DNA of 33,727 nt from Candidatus Epulonipiscium sp. (GCA_012799415.1 JAAZLH010000313.1:1-33727), one strand, 5' to 3'; positions 1 through 8,122 are shown, counted from the stretch's first letter. Numbers and translations are program-made. The notes: a model not told the origin generated them from the letters alone.

Positions 1-58
1 CGTTTGTTAACCATTCCTGGGACTGAATAGCAATAGGGTTAGTAATTCTTTTTATCAT
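1..58 (-). CDS. TetR/AcrR-family regulator, N-terminus only
   Basis: A minus-strand reading frame starts at an ATG (bases 58-56) and runs off the left edge, giving 19 residues that begin MIKRITNPIAIQSQEWL. An AAGGAG ribosome-binding site (reverse complement of bases 66-71) lies at the right distance. The phrase AIQSQEWL just after the start is typical of TetR-family regulators before their helix-turn-helix, but the DNA-binding motif itself is outside the window, so the family call is tentative. It is divergent from the EFR1 gene, and two similar palindromes lie between them, which suggests it controls both genes. Confidence 0.55.
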   Translation of the reverse strand, partial: MIKRITNPIAIQSQEWLTN

Positions 59-100
59 GGGCCGACTCCTTTATTCAGTGTCACAAATCAGGTGTTTTGT

Positions 101-112
101 AGCACTTGTGCT
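101..112. promoter_or_regulatory. Palindrome 1, candidate TetR operator
   Basis: AGCACTTGTGCT is a perfect 12-base palindrome upstream of the -35 box of the EFR1 promoter. Its TTGT-n-GCACTTG core recurs in inverted orientation at 164-175. Assignment to the divergent TetR-like protein is inference. Confidence 0.5.
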
Positions 113-119
113 GCGTACC

Positions 120-148
120 TTGTCAATCAATCTTAAATCAATTATACT
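120..148 (+). promoter_or_regulatory. Sigma-A type promoter of the EFR1 gene
   Basis: TTGTCA (120-125), a 17-base spacer and TATACT (143-148). The two palindromes at 101-112 and 164-175 flank it, so a bound repressor could block both polymerase entry and clearance. Confidence 0.65.
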
Positions 149-163
149 TAAAAATATAAAGTA

Positions 164-175
164 TCGCAAGTGCGA
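164..175. promoter_or_regulatory. Palindrome 2, candidate TetR operator
   Basis: TCGCAAGTGCGA is a perfect palindrome just downstream of the expected transcription start. Its reverse complement with flanks (TTGTCGCACTTGCGA) resembles palindrome 1 with flanks (TTGTAGCACTTGTGCT). Confidence 0.5.
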
Positions 176-198
176 CAAGGATGAGAGGTGTAGATATT

Positions 199-1050
199 AT
201 GCAGTCAGGTATGAAGAATAGAATCTACTATTTTTCAGGAACTGGAAATAGCATGAGAGTAGCAACTGTTATTGCACAAACGCTAGGAAATACTGAAATT
301 ATTTCTATGAGGTGCAATCCATCCGATGTTTCGGCTGCTGATTGGGATATAGTTGGATTTATTTTTCCAGTGTACCACTGGACAATATGCGAAGCCATAC
401 AGAAGTTTATTTCTGAATTGGAAATCAATCCTAATGCCTATATTTTTGCTGTTTCAACACCTAGTTTTATCAACGGGTTTTCTTTTGAAGTACTGGATAA
501 ATTGCTAAAAGAGAAAGGTGCAAGATTGCAATACGGAAAAAGGATATTTTCTGTTGCAAATCTCTGTATTGTCTATCCTCCATTTCCTTTTCCAAAACTG
601 CGTGTTCCTGCAACAGAGCGAAAAATTGCAAAGGTATCCAGCATGATTCATAAGAAAGTGACGAACACTTATGCGAAAGCTGGATGGCTGACAAGGCTGA
701 TCTATCCAAAGATGATGCCGAAATATCTGGCTATACAAGCAGAAGTGGATAAAGGATTTTTTGTTTCCGATGATTGTATTTCCTGTGGGATTTGCTCAAA
801 AATTTGCCCTAAGAAAAATATTACAATGGAGAACTTACATCCCGTATTTTTGCATAATTGCAGTTGCTGTATGGCGTGCGTTTCTTTCTGCCCGAAAAAA
901 GCGATCAAATATCATTTACCACCGGAACAGCTTGAAAAAATCAATACACCGTTTATGCGCATGATGAAGCTTCCAGATAAAAGGAAACGGTATCATAATC
1001 CGTATATATCAGCGAATGATCTAATGATAGACAAGAAATATATTGACTAA
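199..1050 (+). CDS. EFR1 family ferredoxin with flavodoxin-like domain
   Basis: A 283-residue cytoplasmic electron-transfer protein. The N-terminus carries a flavodoxin-type FMN-binding loop (YYFSGTGNS, about residues 10-18), followed by a flavodoxin-like fold. The C-terminal part has two 4Fe-4S motifs of the CxxCxxCxxxCP type (about C193/C196/C199/C203 and C221/C224/C227/C231). This arrangement matches the EFR1 family common in anaerobic Firmicutes, whose partners are mostly unknown. I chose the ATG at 199 because an AGAGGTG site (184-190) sits about 8 bases before it; the frame is open from 181, and an ATG at 211 is also possible. It has its own promoter and apparently a TetR-type operator pair, so it is probably induced by a small ligand. 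Physiological substrate unknown. Confidence 0.88.
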   Translation: MQSGMKNRIYYFSGTGNSMRVATVIAQTLGNTEIISMRCNPSDVSAADWDIVGFIFPVYHWTICEAIQKFISELEINPNAYIFAVSTPSFINGFSFEVLDKLLKEKGARLQYGKRIFSVANLCIVYPPFPFPKLRVPATERKIAKVSSMIHKKVTNTYAKAGWLTRLIYPKMMPKYLAIQAEVDKGFFVSDDCISCGICSKICPKKNITMENLHPVFLHNCSCCMACVSFCPKKAIKYHLPPEQLEKINTPFMRMMKLPDKRKRYHNPYISANDLMIDKKYID

Positions 1051-1284
1051 GAGTATCAGCGTTTTCTCTACTTCATATTCGTGGGCTACTGCGGCCACTT
1101 CGGGAAATGGTGTCCGAAAAGGTTGAGAGTAAAGATTGAATTAGCTAAATTTTGATGAACAAAATGAACGAATGGATAAGAAGAATGAGGAGAATTCAAG
1201 TATTCATTTGTTGAAGATGATATTTATATACCTAGCTTAGGGTGTTTATGGGTGATGAGATAAATAAAAACTTGAGGAGGATTT

Positions 1285-1722
1285 ATGATAATATCAAAAA
1301 TAACTTCTAAGGATATACAAAGTGTGGCTCAATTAGCAAATATAATGTGGAGCAATAGCACAATTGAAGAATTAGAATCAGATTTCAAAGAGATTATGAA
1401 AGATAAGAATGTAGTTGTGTTTGTTGCAACTGAAAAAGAAGAGGTAGTCGGTTTTGCACAATGTCAACTGCGTTATGATTATGTAGAAGGAACTAATAGT
1501 AGCCCCGTTGGTTATTTAGAAGGGATTTTTATTAGGCAGGAGTGTAGACACAAAGGGTATGCAAAAGAACTTCTTAAGTATTGTGAGAAATGGTCTGTGG
1601 AAAAGGGTTGCAAAGAATTTGCAAGTGACTGTGAGTTAACAAATGAAACCAGCTTTAAATTTCACCTGAGTATGGGTTTTTCAGAAGCTAATAGGATTAT
1701 TTGCTTTACAAAACAATTATAA
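1285..1722 (+). CDS. GNAT acetyltransferase, AAC(6')-like
   Basis: A 145-residue GNAT-fold protein that would transfer acetyl from acetyl-CoA to an amine. The acetyl-CoA loop is seen as RHKGYA (residues 88-93) after the beta strand YLEGIFI. The stretch QLRYDYVEGTNSSP, the EFASD motif and the C-terminal HLSMGFSEANRIICFTK strongly resemble the short (about 145 aa) aminoglycoside 6'-N-acetyltransferases such as AAC(6')-Ic/-Iz, from memory. An AGGAGG site lies just upstream of the ATG. It stands alone between two gene-poor stretches, with no integron or IS attached. Whether it truly acetylates aminoglycosides cannot be read from sequence; intrinsic housekeeping N-acetyltransferases share these motifs. 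Confidence 0.82.
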   Translation: MIISKITSKDIQSVAQLANIMWSNSTIEELESDFKEIMKDKNVVVFVATEKEEVVGFAQCQLRYDYVEGTNSSPVGYLEGIFIRQECRHKGYAKELLKYCEKWSVEKGCKEFASDCELTNETSFKFHLSMGFSEANRIICFTKQL

Positions 1723-2425
1723 GTTTCTAAATAAATATGATAACGCGTAAGAATAAGCTTTCTACTACGTTTATAGTACTTACGTAGATGATAAAGGATA
1801 TACCGAAAGCGACACAAGACAGTATTAACAGAAACATTTCCCCTCTTTAATTTGATTAATTTATTGATAGAATTAGAGTGTACTTATATCAAAATTTCTT
1901 TCGTGTTTTTTAGTCAATTAACATGTTAGCAGTTTTGGTCAATAAGTGCTTTTTTTTGTGCAAAAAATGTTTAGGGATAAAAGTTGTACTTTATATCCCC
2001 AACATTTGGTATAGAACCCTTTTTTTGTAGCTAATTAATATTTATATAGAATTACTGTTTATCGCCCTATATCAAAGTTACTTACGATTTTCTAGCAATT
2101 AAGATTAACTTTAATAAAGTGAAAAATAATTAGCTTAAGCGAATGTTCATAATCTGATGATAAGGACTATGTTGAATAAAATCCATAAAAGCATTAAGTT
2201 TAGCTGTAGGCATCACAGATTAATGTAGATGATATTGGATAATTTGAGTGATGGCAAGGTTAAAATTAGAGAAAATGGAATTAGAAAGATAGGTTATAGG
2301 TTGATATGCTGGTAGCTGAATTATATAATATAGTGTATATGAATTGAATGGTGTGTACCAATATAAAATTGTGATTTATAAGTTTTTTACAGTTTAGAAG
2401 AAGCTTATAGATAAAGGAGGAAGAA
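1723..2425. other. Gene-free stretch, 0.7 kb
   Basis: No reading frame with a credible start, ribosome site or recognisable motif on either strand. It is very AT-rich and contains a long imperfect palindrome at 1965-2007. A smaller CTACGT/ACGTAG inverted repeat lies near 1764-1786. It may be decayed coding DNA, but I cannot name a source. Confidence 0.6.
1965..2007 (-). repeat. Long imperfect palindrome, terminator-like on minus strand
   Basis: Nested arms AAATGTT/AACATTT, GGGATA/TATCCC and AAAGT/ACTTT surround a TGT loop. Read on the minus strand the hairpin is followed by a run of T, so it could terminate a minus-strand transcript, but no minus-strand gene is present to be terminated. An alternative is a remnant end of a mobile element. 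Confidence 0.45.
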
Positions 2426-3838
2426 ATGAGAATTCATGAGATACTATATTTTTTTAAGACATATTTATTGTTAGGCATTATGGGGTTAGTTGCATTAACT
2501 GTGGTAGGTACTTTTAGTTATGTTGTTATATATAAAAAAATATTTAAAGGTAATAAGAAAATTTCTAAAAGGCAAATGATCTTGGGAGGACTTTTTATTA
2601 TATATATGATAATGGTTTTTGGAGTTACATTTCTGAGTAGAGGTCCTAACTTCCGGGGAAGCATAAGTATACATTTTTTAAGCTCCTATAGAGAGGCCTG
2701 GAATAGCTTTAGTCTCCGTAGCTGGCAGTTTATTATTCTTAATATATTTATGTTTGTTCCCTTTGGATTTCTGTTACCATTATTAAATAAAAGGTTTCAT
2801 AAATATTATAATACGTTGATTGCAGCTACGTTATTGACTATGTTCATAGAACTGTTTCAATTAGTGACAGGGATAGGGATTTTTGAAGTAGATGATATTT
2901 TTAACAATGTTTTAGGTGCTTTAATAGGATATGGGATCATAATGGCCTTATTATCAATCATTAAATCAGAAAAGAACAAAGGCTTAAAAAAAGGCTTAAA
3001 AGTGGTGGGATATCTATCACCATTGATGATTACTATTGCAATTTTTTTAAGCATATTCATGTACTATTACAATAAAGAATTAGGAAATATTGCTCAGGAT
3101 TATATCTACAAGATAAATTTGAAAAATACAAATATAGAATTTAATTCTTCACTAAATGATAATAATGACCTAGTTCCAATATATAGGGCTCCTATATATA
3201 CAAAGGATGAATCTAGGCAGTGGGTAAGTGACTTGTTTAATAATTTGGGTATTGATGGATCAAATTTAGAAATAGATGCCTATCATGAAAATGCAATATT
3301 TTGGAAAAGAGGAGAACCTACTTATAATATATGGTTCAACTATATAGGCGGAACATATAGTTTTACTGATTTTTCTCATTTTGATGATGGAGTAGAACCT
3401 ATGAAAATCGAAGAGAACTTACTTCTAGAGGCTTTAAATGACTTTAGAATAAACATTCCTGAGGAAGCTGAGTTTTATATTGGAGATAATGGTCAATATC
3501 AATGGAAGGTAGCTAAATTTGTAAAGGGGGATATTCTTTTAGATGGCGTCATAACTTGTACCTATTTTAACGATAATACAGTCAAAGATTTAAGCAATAA
3601 TTTGATAACATATCAAAAAATAAAAGATGTATCAATAAAAAGTGAGAAAGAAGCTTTTGAAGAGTTAATGTCTGGAAAATTTCGATATTATTACGGGGAA
3701 AATATAAAAGATATTATTATAGAAAATATAAGCCTTGAGTATATATTGGACACAAAAGGATTCTATCAGCCAGTATATTCTTTTACATCAATAATAGATG
3801 ATAATGAATATTCTATCATCATACCAGCAATAGATTAA
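2426..3838 (+). CDS. VanZ-domain membrane protein with large extracytoplasmic domain
   Basis: A 470-residue protein. About five hydrophobic segments (roughly residues 15-37, 52-70, 103-120, 130-150 and 160-178) form a VanZ-like domain with its typical landmarks: NIFMFVPFGFLLPLL, ELFQL and DIFNNVLGALIGY. A further segment (about 194-214) leads into about 255 residues predicted to lie outside the membrane. That C-terminal part is rich in acidic and aromatic residues and ends in two short repeats resembling PepSY/YycI-type folds; this resemblance is only by eye. VanZ proteins are linked to teicoplanin-type resistance and to cell-surface lipid or wall homeostasis, but the biochemical role is poorly defined. 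Start ATG follows an AAAGGAGG site. The gene is preceded by a gene-free stretch and seems monocistronic. Confidence 0.78.
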   Translation: MRIHEILYFFKTYLLLGIMGLVALTVVGTFSYVVIYKKIFKGNKKISKRQMILGGLFIIYMIMVFGVTFLSRGPNFRGSISIHFLSSYREAWNSFSLRSWQFIILNIFMFVPFGFLLPLLNKRFHKYYNTLIAATLLTMFIELFQLVTGIGIFEVDDIFNNVLGALIGYGIIMALLSIIKSEKNKGLKKGLKVVGYLSPLMITIAIFLSIFMYYYNKELGNIAQDYIYKINLKNTNIEFNSSLNDNNDLVPIYRAPIYTKDESRQWVSDLFNNLGIDGSNLEIDAYHENAIFWKRGEPTYNIWFNYIGGTYSFTDFSHFDDGVEPMKIEENLLLEALNDFRINIPEEAEFYIGDNGQYQWKVAKFVKGDILLDGVITCTYFNDNTVKDLSNNLITYQKIKDVSIKSEKEAFEELMSGKFRYYYGENIKDIIIENISLEYILDTKGFYQPVYSFTSIIDDNEYSIIIPAID

Positions 3839-4025
3839 GTATTTGACTATTCTAAAAAAGAAGAAAAACACTATCTAAAATGAACTCCCAGAATGAAATT
3901 GGCTAAAATGCAGATGAGATTTTTCGAGGCCTACGATAAATTCCTTTTTGTCCATAATTAAACCATAATTGCTTTTTATAATAAGGCTATAGTTACAAAA
4001 TAGCTAGTAAAAAGGAGGTATTTCT

Positions 4026-4283
4026 ATGATGCACAGATATTTTAATAACGGTTATCATGGTAATGGTTTTTGCCCTAGTTTTGGAGTCTTTCATAATGGG
4101 GGGAGTATTATAGTGGGATTAGGTATAGTAATAACAATTGCTTTAGTTTTTTATCTTTTCGCCTATAATAATAAGAAAAAAAGGATATCTTCTGAAGCTT
4201 TAGAAAGTTTAAAGTTACAATATGTAAAAGGACAACTCTCAGAAGAAGAATATCTCAGAAGAAAAAGCTTAATAGACTTGTAA
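4026..4283 (+). CDS. Small SHOCT-domain membrane protein
   Basis: An 85-residue protein with a His/Asn/Gly-rich N-terminus (residues 1-27), one membrane segment (about 28-50), a basic KKKR stop-transfer and a C-terminal SHOCT motif (about 58-85, with LKLQYVKGQLSEEEYLRRK). SHOCT domains are short oligomerisation modules found at protein ends. The ATG follows AAAAGGAGG. It lies 77 bases ahead of the response regulator and kinase genes in the same direction, so it is probably a partner or target of that system. The His residues near the N-terminus parallel the Met/His loop of the kinase. Confidence 0.75.
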   Translation: MMHRYFNNGYHGNGFCPSFGVFHNGGSIIVGLGIVITIALVFYLFAYNNKKKRISSEALESLKLQYVKGQLSEEEYLRRKSLIDL

Positions 4284-4360
4284 GCAGATAGTCATATTTG
4301 TTAGTATATTTGAAGTTTACCGGATCATGATTGAATAAAATATAGAGCGAGGTGAAGTAA

Positions 4361-5043
4361 ATGGTGTATCAGATTCTAGTAGTGGAAGATCAGAAAGAAA
4401 TAAGTGATATTCTAATAAAATATATCGCGAAGGAGGGCTACGGTGTAGCTGTCGCTGAAGATGGGCTTGAAGCTCTGGAGTTGTTTGGTAACCAAGAATT
4501 TCACCTTGTTCTTCTTGATATTATGATGCCCGGTATAAGCGGTTTTGAAGTACTGAAGGAAATCAGAAAAATATCTGACGTGCCAGTGATTATGTTAACA
4601 GCAAAGCAAGAAGAAGTTGATCGCCTGAAAGGGTTTGAAACAGGAGCAGATGATTATGTAGTCAAACCTTTCAGCCCCAGAGAATTAATGAAGCGGATTC
4701 AAGTATTCATAAAACGAATTTATAAAGAAACAGATGAAATCATATATAGTTTTAGGAATTTGAAGCTTTATACCAAGGGTATGAAGCTTACAAAAGATGG
4801 TATTGAAATCATACTGACAGCAGCCGAATATAAGTTATTGTTTTGTTTAAAAATAAAGGACAAGTTCTTTCAAGGGAGCAATTGATTGAGTTGGCGTATG
4901 GTAATGATTATGAAGGTTATGATAGGAATATAGATAGTTTTATTAAGAGAATCAGGCAAAAAATAGAAGATGATCCCAAAAACCCTAAAATACTTGTTAC
5001 GAAATACGGAGCAGGCTATATATTTGGAGGCGATGAGGGATGA
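4361..5043 (+). pseudogene. OmpR-family response regulator, frameshifted
   Basis: The first frame (4361-4885) encodes a complete receiver domain: acidic pocket E9/D10, phospho-acceptor D53 in LLDIMMPG, T80 and K102 in VKPFSP. It is followed by the start of a winged-helix domain. The helix-turn-helix continues in the -1 frame (SREQLIELAYG, then DRNIDSFIKRIRQKIE and TKYGAGYIFG), ending at 5043. The joint falls at codons TTA-AAA of a T TTA AAA heptamer (4846-4852). A shift there would give about 227 residues, the normal family length, although one residue short in the loop before the recognition helix by comparison with family members I recall. Without a shift the product loses its DNA-binding domain. 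Causes could be a real indel, a sequencing error or programmed slippage. Its stop overlaps the kinase start (ATGA). Confidence 0.8.
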
Positions 5044-6440
5044 CAGTAAAAAAGCAATGGCTTTTTGTATTAATTCTAATCGCAATCATTTCTGTTGTCA
5101 TTAATACCATGGTCTTAAGTACGCTGACAAATCAATACTTTAAAGATTATATAAAAGATAGTTATGACCAACATTTTAATCAAATCGTAGAATATTTATC
5201 AAATGCATTAAAAAATGGTAGCTATTCTTCTAGCCAGATATCGATGGATCTAGAAACTCACTTGGTTGATCCAATCACCAGAATCAAAGTATATGATTTA
5301 AATGGCAACTTAATTTCAGATGTCAGTACTGATGTTCAATCTTATGTAGGAAATTACCCCATGCATGGAATGATGCATCATATGATGGGTAGAATGATGA
5401 ATTCCCGATTTGAAGAGGTAGATTATGCTCAGATCAAAGATAATGGAAAAGCAATCGGCCAGGTTAATATAATAAAATATAGCTCAGCTGAAAATTCAGC
5501 AGCCATTTGGATGTTTCAATCCTCCCTACTGAAAAACAGTATCTTGTCAATTGTTATAGTACTTCTAGTGGCAATTGGGATTGGAATTCTTGTCAGTGAT
5601 AAAATGAATAGAGATTTAATTCATACAGCCGAAATGGCACAAAATCTTGATATGGGAAACGATACACTGATTGGTCATTCAAAAGTAAAAGAAATTCATA
5701 TGATACAACAGAGCCTTGAATCTTTGCAATCAAGGCTGAAAATCCGGCAAACAAGTAGGAAAACTCTGATTGATGAATTAGTGCATCAGACCAGAACACC
5801 GCTCACGATATTAAGGACACACCTTGAAGGAATTGAGGATGGAATTATTGAACTTGTTCCCGAAGAGATCAAGATTTGGGAAAATCAGATCGATAATATT
5901 ACAGCTATTATAACCAATATGAGTAGTATGATCGATGCAGAAAAAACAGAAAACACATTAGCAATTGAGGAATTTGAACTAAGTCAGCTGATTAGGCAGA
6001 TTGTGAATGGCCTCAAAGCTCAATTTAAAAAGAAACATATTGATTTTAGAGTCAATACTCAGGAAAAAGGAATGATTAAGTCTGATAAATATAGGCTAAG
6101 CCAGGCGATATACAATATCCTGACGAATTCTTATAAATTTACAAAACCATATGGGAAAGTGTATATAACCTACCAGATTAATAAAGATACAATAATCATA
6201 TCGATCGAAGATAATGGATCTGGAATTAGTGAGGAAGAGTTGGACAAAATTTTTAATGCATATTATAAAAATAACAAATCAATGGGTTCATCAGGAGATG
6301 GCCTAGGGTTATATATAGCGAAAGAGAATATGACAAGTATTCATGGGACAATTGTAGTTGAATCTGAAATAAATAAAGGTAGCAGGTTTATATTAACATT
6401 ACCAAAAAATATTTGCATGAAAAATGAGGAAATGTTATAA
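5040..6440 (+). CDS. Sensor histidine kinase with Met/His-rich sensor loop
   Basis: A 466-residue membrane kinase. Membrane segments at about 7-27 and 166-186 bracket an extracytoplasmic domain. A linker follows, then the phospho-acceptor helix with H249 in VHQTRTPL, an N-box (YNILTNSYKFT) and ATP-lid motifs DNGSGI and GDGLGLYIAKE. The sensor domain holds a dense Met/His cluster at residues 108-120 (M108, H109, M111, M112, H113, H114, M115, M116, M119, M120), which suggests soft-metal ions such as Cu(I) or Ag(I); this is inference. The start overlaps the response-regulator stop by four bases, indicating translational coupling. The kinase itself is intact, whereas its regulator is frameshifted. 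No metal exporter sits next to it to name its target. Confidence 0.88.
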   Translation: MTVKKQWLFVLILIAIISVVINTMVLSTLTNQYFKDYIKDSYDQHFNQIVEYLSNALKNGSYSSSQISMDLETHLVDPITRIKVYDLNGNLISDVSTDVQSYVGNYPMHGMMHHMMGRMMNSRFEEVDYAQIKDNGKAIGQVNIIKYSSAENSAAIWMFQSSLLKNSILSIVIVLLVAIGIGILVSDKMNRDLIHTAEMAQNLDMGNDTLIGHSKVKEIHMIQQSLESLQSRLKIRQTSRKTLIDELVHQTRTPLTILRTHLEGIEDGIIELVPEEIKIWENQIDNITAIITNMSSMIDAEKTENTLAIEEFELSQLIRQIVNGLKAQFKKKHIDFRVNTQEKGMIKSDKYRLSQAIYNILTNSYKFTKPYGKVYITYQINKDTIIISIEDNGSGISEEELDKIFNAYYKNNKSMGSSGDGLGLYIAKENMTSIHGTIVVESEINKGSRFILTLPKNICMKNEEML

Positions 6441-6476
6441 GAGGGTTCTACTATTCATTTTCAAAACCTTCTTTTT
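6441..6476 (+). terminator. Possible terminator after the kinase gene
   Basis: Arms GAGGGTT and AACCTTC (one G-T pair) enclose a loop of about 17 bases and are followed by TTTTTT. It begins directly at the kinase stop codon. The long loop makes it only moderately convincing. Confidence 0.45.
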
Positions 6477-6547
6477 TACTATAAAGAGGGGTATATCTAC
6501 GATTTGCAAACAAAATGTTTAGAGCCAGTTAGGATTTGATTAGATAA

Positions 6548-6706
6548 TCCAGCCAGGTCAAAGCATGGGATAATAAAGAAATATATGAAAGATATAAGCA
6601 AGAAGTAATAGAGGTTCATGGAAGGTATGAGAAATTTAGTGAATTTACTCAAGGCTTTGTTATTTCATATTTTAAAGATCTCAATACATTGCAGGGGATA
6701 TATTGA
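6548..6706 (+). pseudogene. Possible gene remnant (C-terminal 52 codons)
   Basis: An open stretch of 52 codons with coding-like composition (WDNKEIYERYKQEVIEVHG, later FSEFTQGFVISYF). It follows a stop codon and has no start or ribosome site. A neighbouring frame reads DNPA just before it, which could be the other side of a frameshift. It may be the tail of a decayed gene; I do not recognise the family. The remaining part of 6441-6987 holds only terminators and inverted repeats. Confidence 0.25.
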
Positions 6707-6773
6707 AATATCAAGATTTAGAGGAGGAGAAATAGAAGAGGTCATATTAAGTAAATATTATAAACTGTCTTTT

Positions 6774-6806
6774 GTTCCCTCGAACTAGGTTTGAGGGAAC
6801 TTTTTC
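6774..6806 (+). terminator. Strong rho-independent terminator
   Basis: Perfect eight-base arms GTTCCCTC/GAGGGAAC around a short loop, followed by TTTTT. It isolates the chromate transporter genes from upstream transcription. Confidence 0.75.
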
Positions 6807-6893
6807 TATCCATATCTTTGGTGATAGTTTATGATAAATATTGACGAGTTTTATGGCTTGTTCAATATCAAGTATTACTTTTATTTTCAAATT

Positions 6894-6916
6894 ATCTATA
6901 AGATTTCTTTATAGAT
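6894..6916. promoter_or_regulatory. Inverted repeat upstream of chromate transporter
   Basis: ATCTATA and TATAGAT arms separated by nine bases. Its size and symmetry suit a LysR-type (T-N11-A-like) or other dimeric regulator site. A second palindrome lies at 6949-6966. Confidence 0.4.
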
Positions 6917-6948
6917 ATCATAACAAATATATATTTTACATATTAACG

Positions 6949-6966
6949 ATAAGTTGCTAAACTTAT
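6949..6966. promoter_or_regulatory. Palindrome next to the chromate transporter RBS
   Basis: ATAAGTT-GCTA-AACTTAT is a perfect seven-base-arm palindrome ending six bases before the AAAGGAG site. It could be an operator or an RNA hairpin that affects translation. Confidence 0.45.
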
Positions 6967-6987
6967 TCCTGTAAAGGAGCGATGCAT

Positions 6988-7575
6988 ATGAAAAAAAATA
7001 AACTCTGGAAACTTTTTATTTCAACGTTCACTTTAAGTGCATTCACATTTGGTGGCGGTTTTGTAATTGTTTCCCTCTATAAAAAGAAGTTTGTTGAAGA
7101 ATTAAATTGGCTGGAAGAAGATGAAATGTTGGATATTTCTGCTATTGCACAATCAAGTCCAGGTCCTATTCCGGTTAATGCAAGTGTAATTTTAGGATAT
7201 AGAATTTATGGTATTTTAGGGAGTATAGTTGCCATATTAGGTACAATCATTCCGCCTTTTGTTATTATTTCACTTATTTCAATTTTCTATGAACAATTTA
7301 AGAGTAATCAGATTATTGCAATTGCACTGCAAGTAATGCGAGCTGGAGTAGCTGCTGTCATCTTAGATGTGGTTGTTAATTTGGGGAAAAATGTTATCAA
7401 GACAAAGAATGTTCTTTACACAATTGTTATGGTAGCTGCTTTTATAGCCACCTATTTCTTTAATCTTGGCGCTATGTATATCATATTTTTTTGTCTAGTA
7501 ATTGGGCTTATTACCGTGTTTTTGGATTATAGAAAGGAGAAGCGTAATGGAACTTCTATGGACTCTATTCATTAG
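6988..7575 (+). CDS. Chromate transporter, first half-protein
   Basis: A short-chain (about 195 residues) CHR-family membrane protein. It has the conserved N-terminal FGGGFV, the IAQSSPGPIPVNASVILGYR motif and about five hydrophobic segments. Short CHR proteins work as pairs made from adjacent genes, and the second half follows directly. Family members export chromate, but many anaerobes' copies have untested substrates. An ATG at 6982 is in frame, but the AAAGGAG site at 6973-6979 is only two bases from it and eight from the ATG at 6988, so 6988 is preferred. The last 29 bases overlap the next gene. Confidence 0.87.
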   Translation: MKKNKLWKLFISTFTLSAFTFGGGFVIVSLYKKKFVEELNWLEEDEMLDISAIAQSSPGPIPVNASVILGYRIYGILGSIVAILGTIIPPFVIISLISIFYEQFKSNQIIAIALQVMRAGVAAVILDVVVNLGKNVIKTKNVLYTIVMVAAFIATYFFNLGAMYIIFFCLVIGLITVFLDYRKEKRNGTSMDSIH

Positions 7576-8122
7576 TTTTATACAAGTGGGTTTATTTAGT
7601 GTTGGTGGTGGATACGCAGCAATTCCACTTATTCAAGAACAAGTGGTTCACAATCATAAATTATTAACTATGGCTGAATTTACAGATTTAATTACAATTG
7701 CTGAGATGACCCCAGGACCAATTTCAATCAATTCAGCCACCTTTGTTGGACAAAGGGTATATGGGACTTTAGGGGCAGTAGTATGCACCCTTGGGTGTAT
7801 TCTTCCTGCATTTATCATTTGTTTAACCCTTGCTTACTTTTATTATAAGTACAAGAATTTTTCAGGAGTTCAAATTGTATTAGGAGCCCTTAGGCCTGCT
7901 GTTGTAGCTTTAATTGCTAGTGCAGGTGTTTCCATTTTAGTCCTTGCATTATTTAATACTAATTTTCATAACATAGTCCTTAGGGAATTCAGATGGCTTG
8001 AGTTTGTGCTATTTATAGGTGGATTTATAATTCTTAGAAAATATAAAGTCAATGCAGTAAGCATTATTATCGGAACAGGTGTTGTGGGTACTGCTTTACA
8101 ATTTATTATTAATGCAATCTAA
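7547..8122 (+). CDS. Chromate transporter, second half-protein
   Basis: The partner half of the split CHR transporter, 191 residues. It shows SVGGGYAAIPLIQEQ, the TIAEMTPGPISINSATFVGQR motif and five to six hydrophobic segments. The start at 7547 is chosen because AAAGGAG (7533-7539) lies eight bases upstream, inside the end of the first gene. The overlap of 29 bases implies coupled translation and a 1:1 complex. The 3' end overlaps the convergent LysR gene by 27 bases. Confidence 0.87.
   Translation: MELLWTLFISFIQVGLFSVGGGYAAIPLIQEQVVHNHKLLTMAEFTDLITIAEMTPGPISINSATFVGQRVYGTLGAVVCTLGCILPAFIICLTLAYFYYKYKNFSGVQIVLGALRPAVVALIASAGVSILVLALFNTNFHNIVLREFRWLEFVLFIGGFIILRKYKVNAVSIIIGTGVVGTALQFIINAI

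Noticed and set aside
1051..1284. A slightly GC-richer patch (about 1071-1120) after the EFR1 gene
   Set aside because: No frame continues for more than a few dozen codons and no family is recognisable, so it is not called as a gene or remnant.
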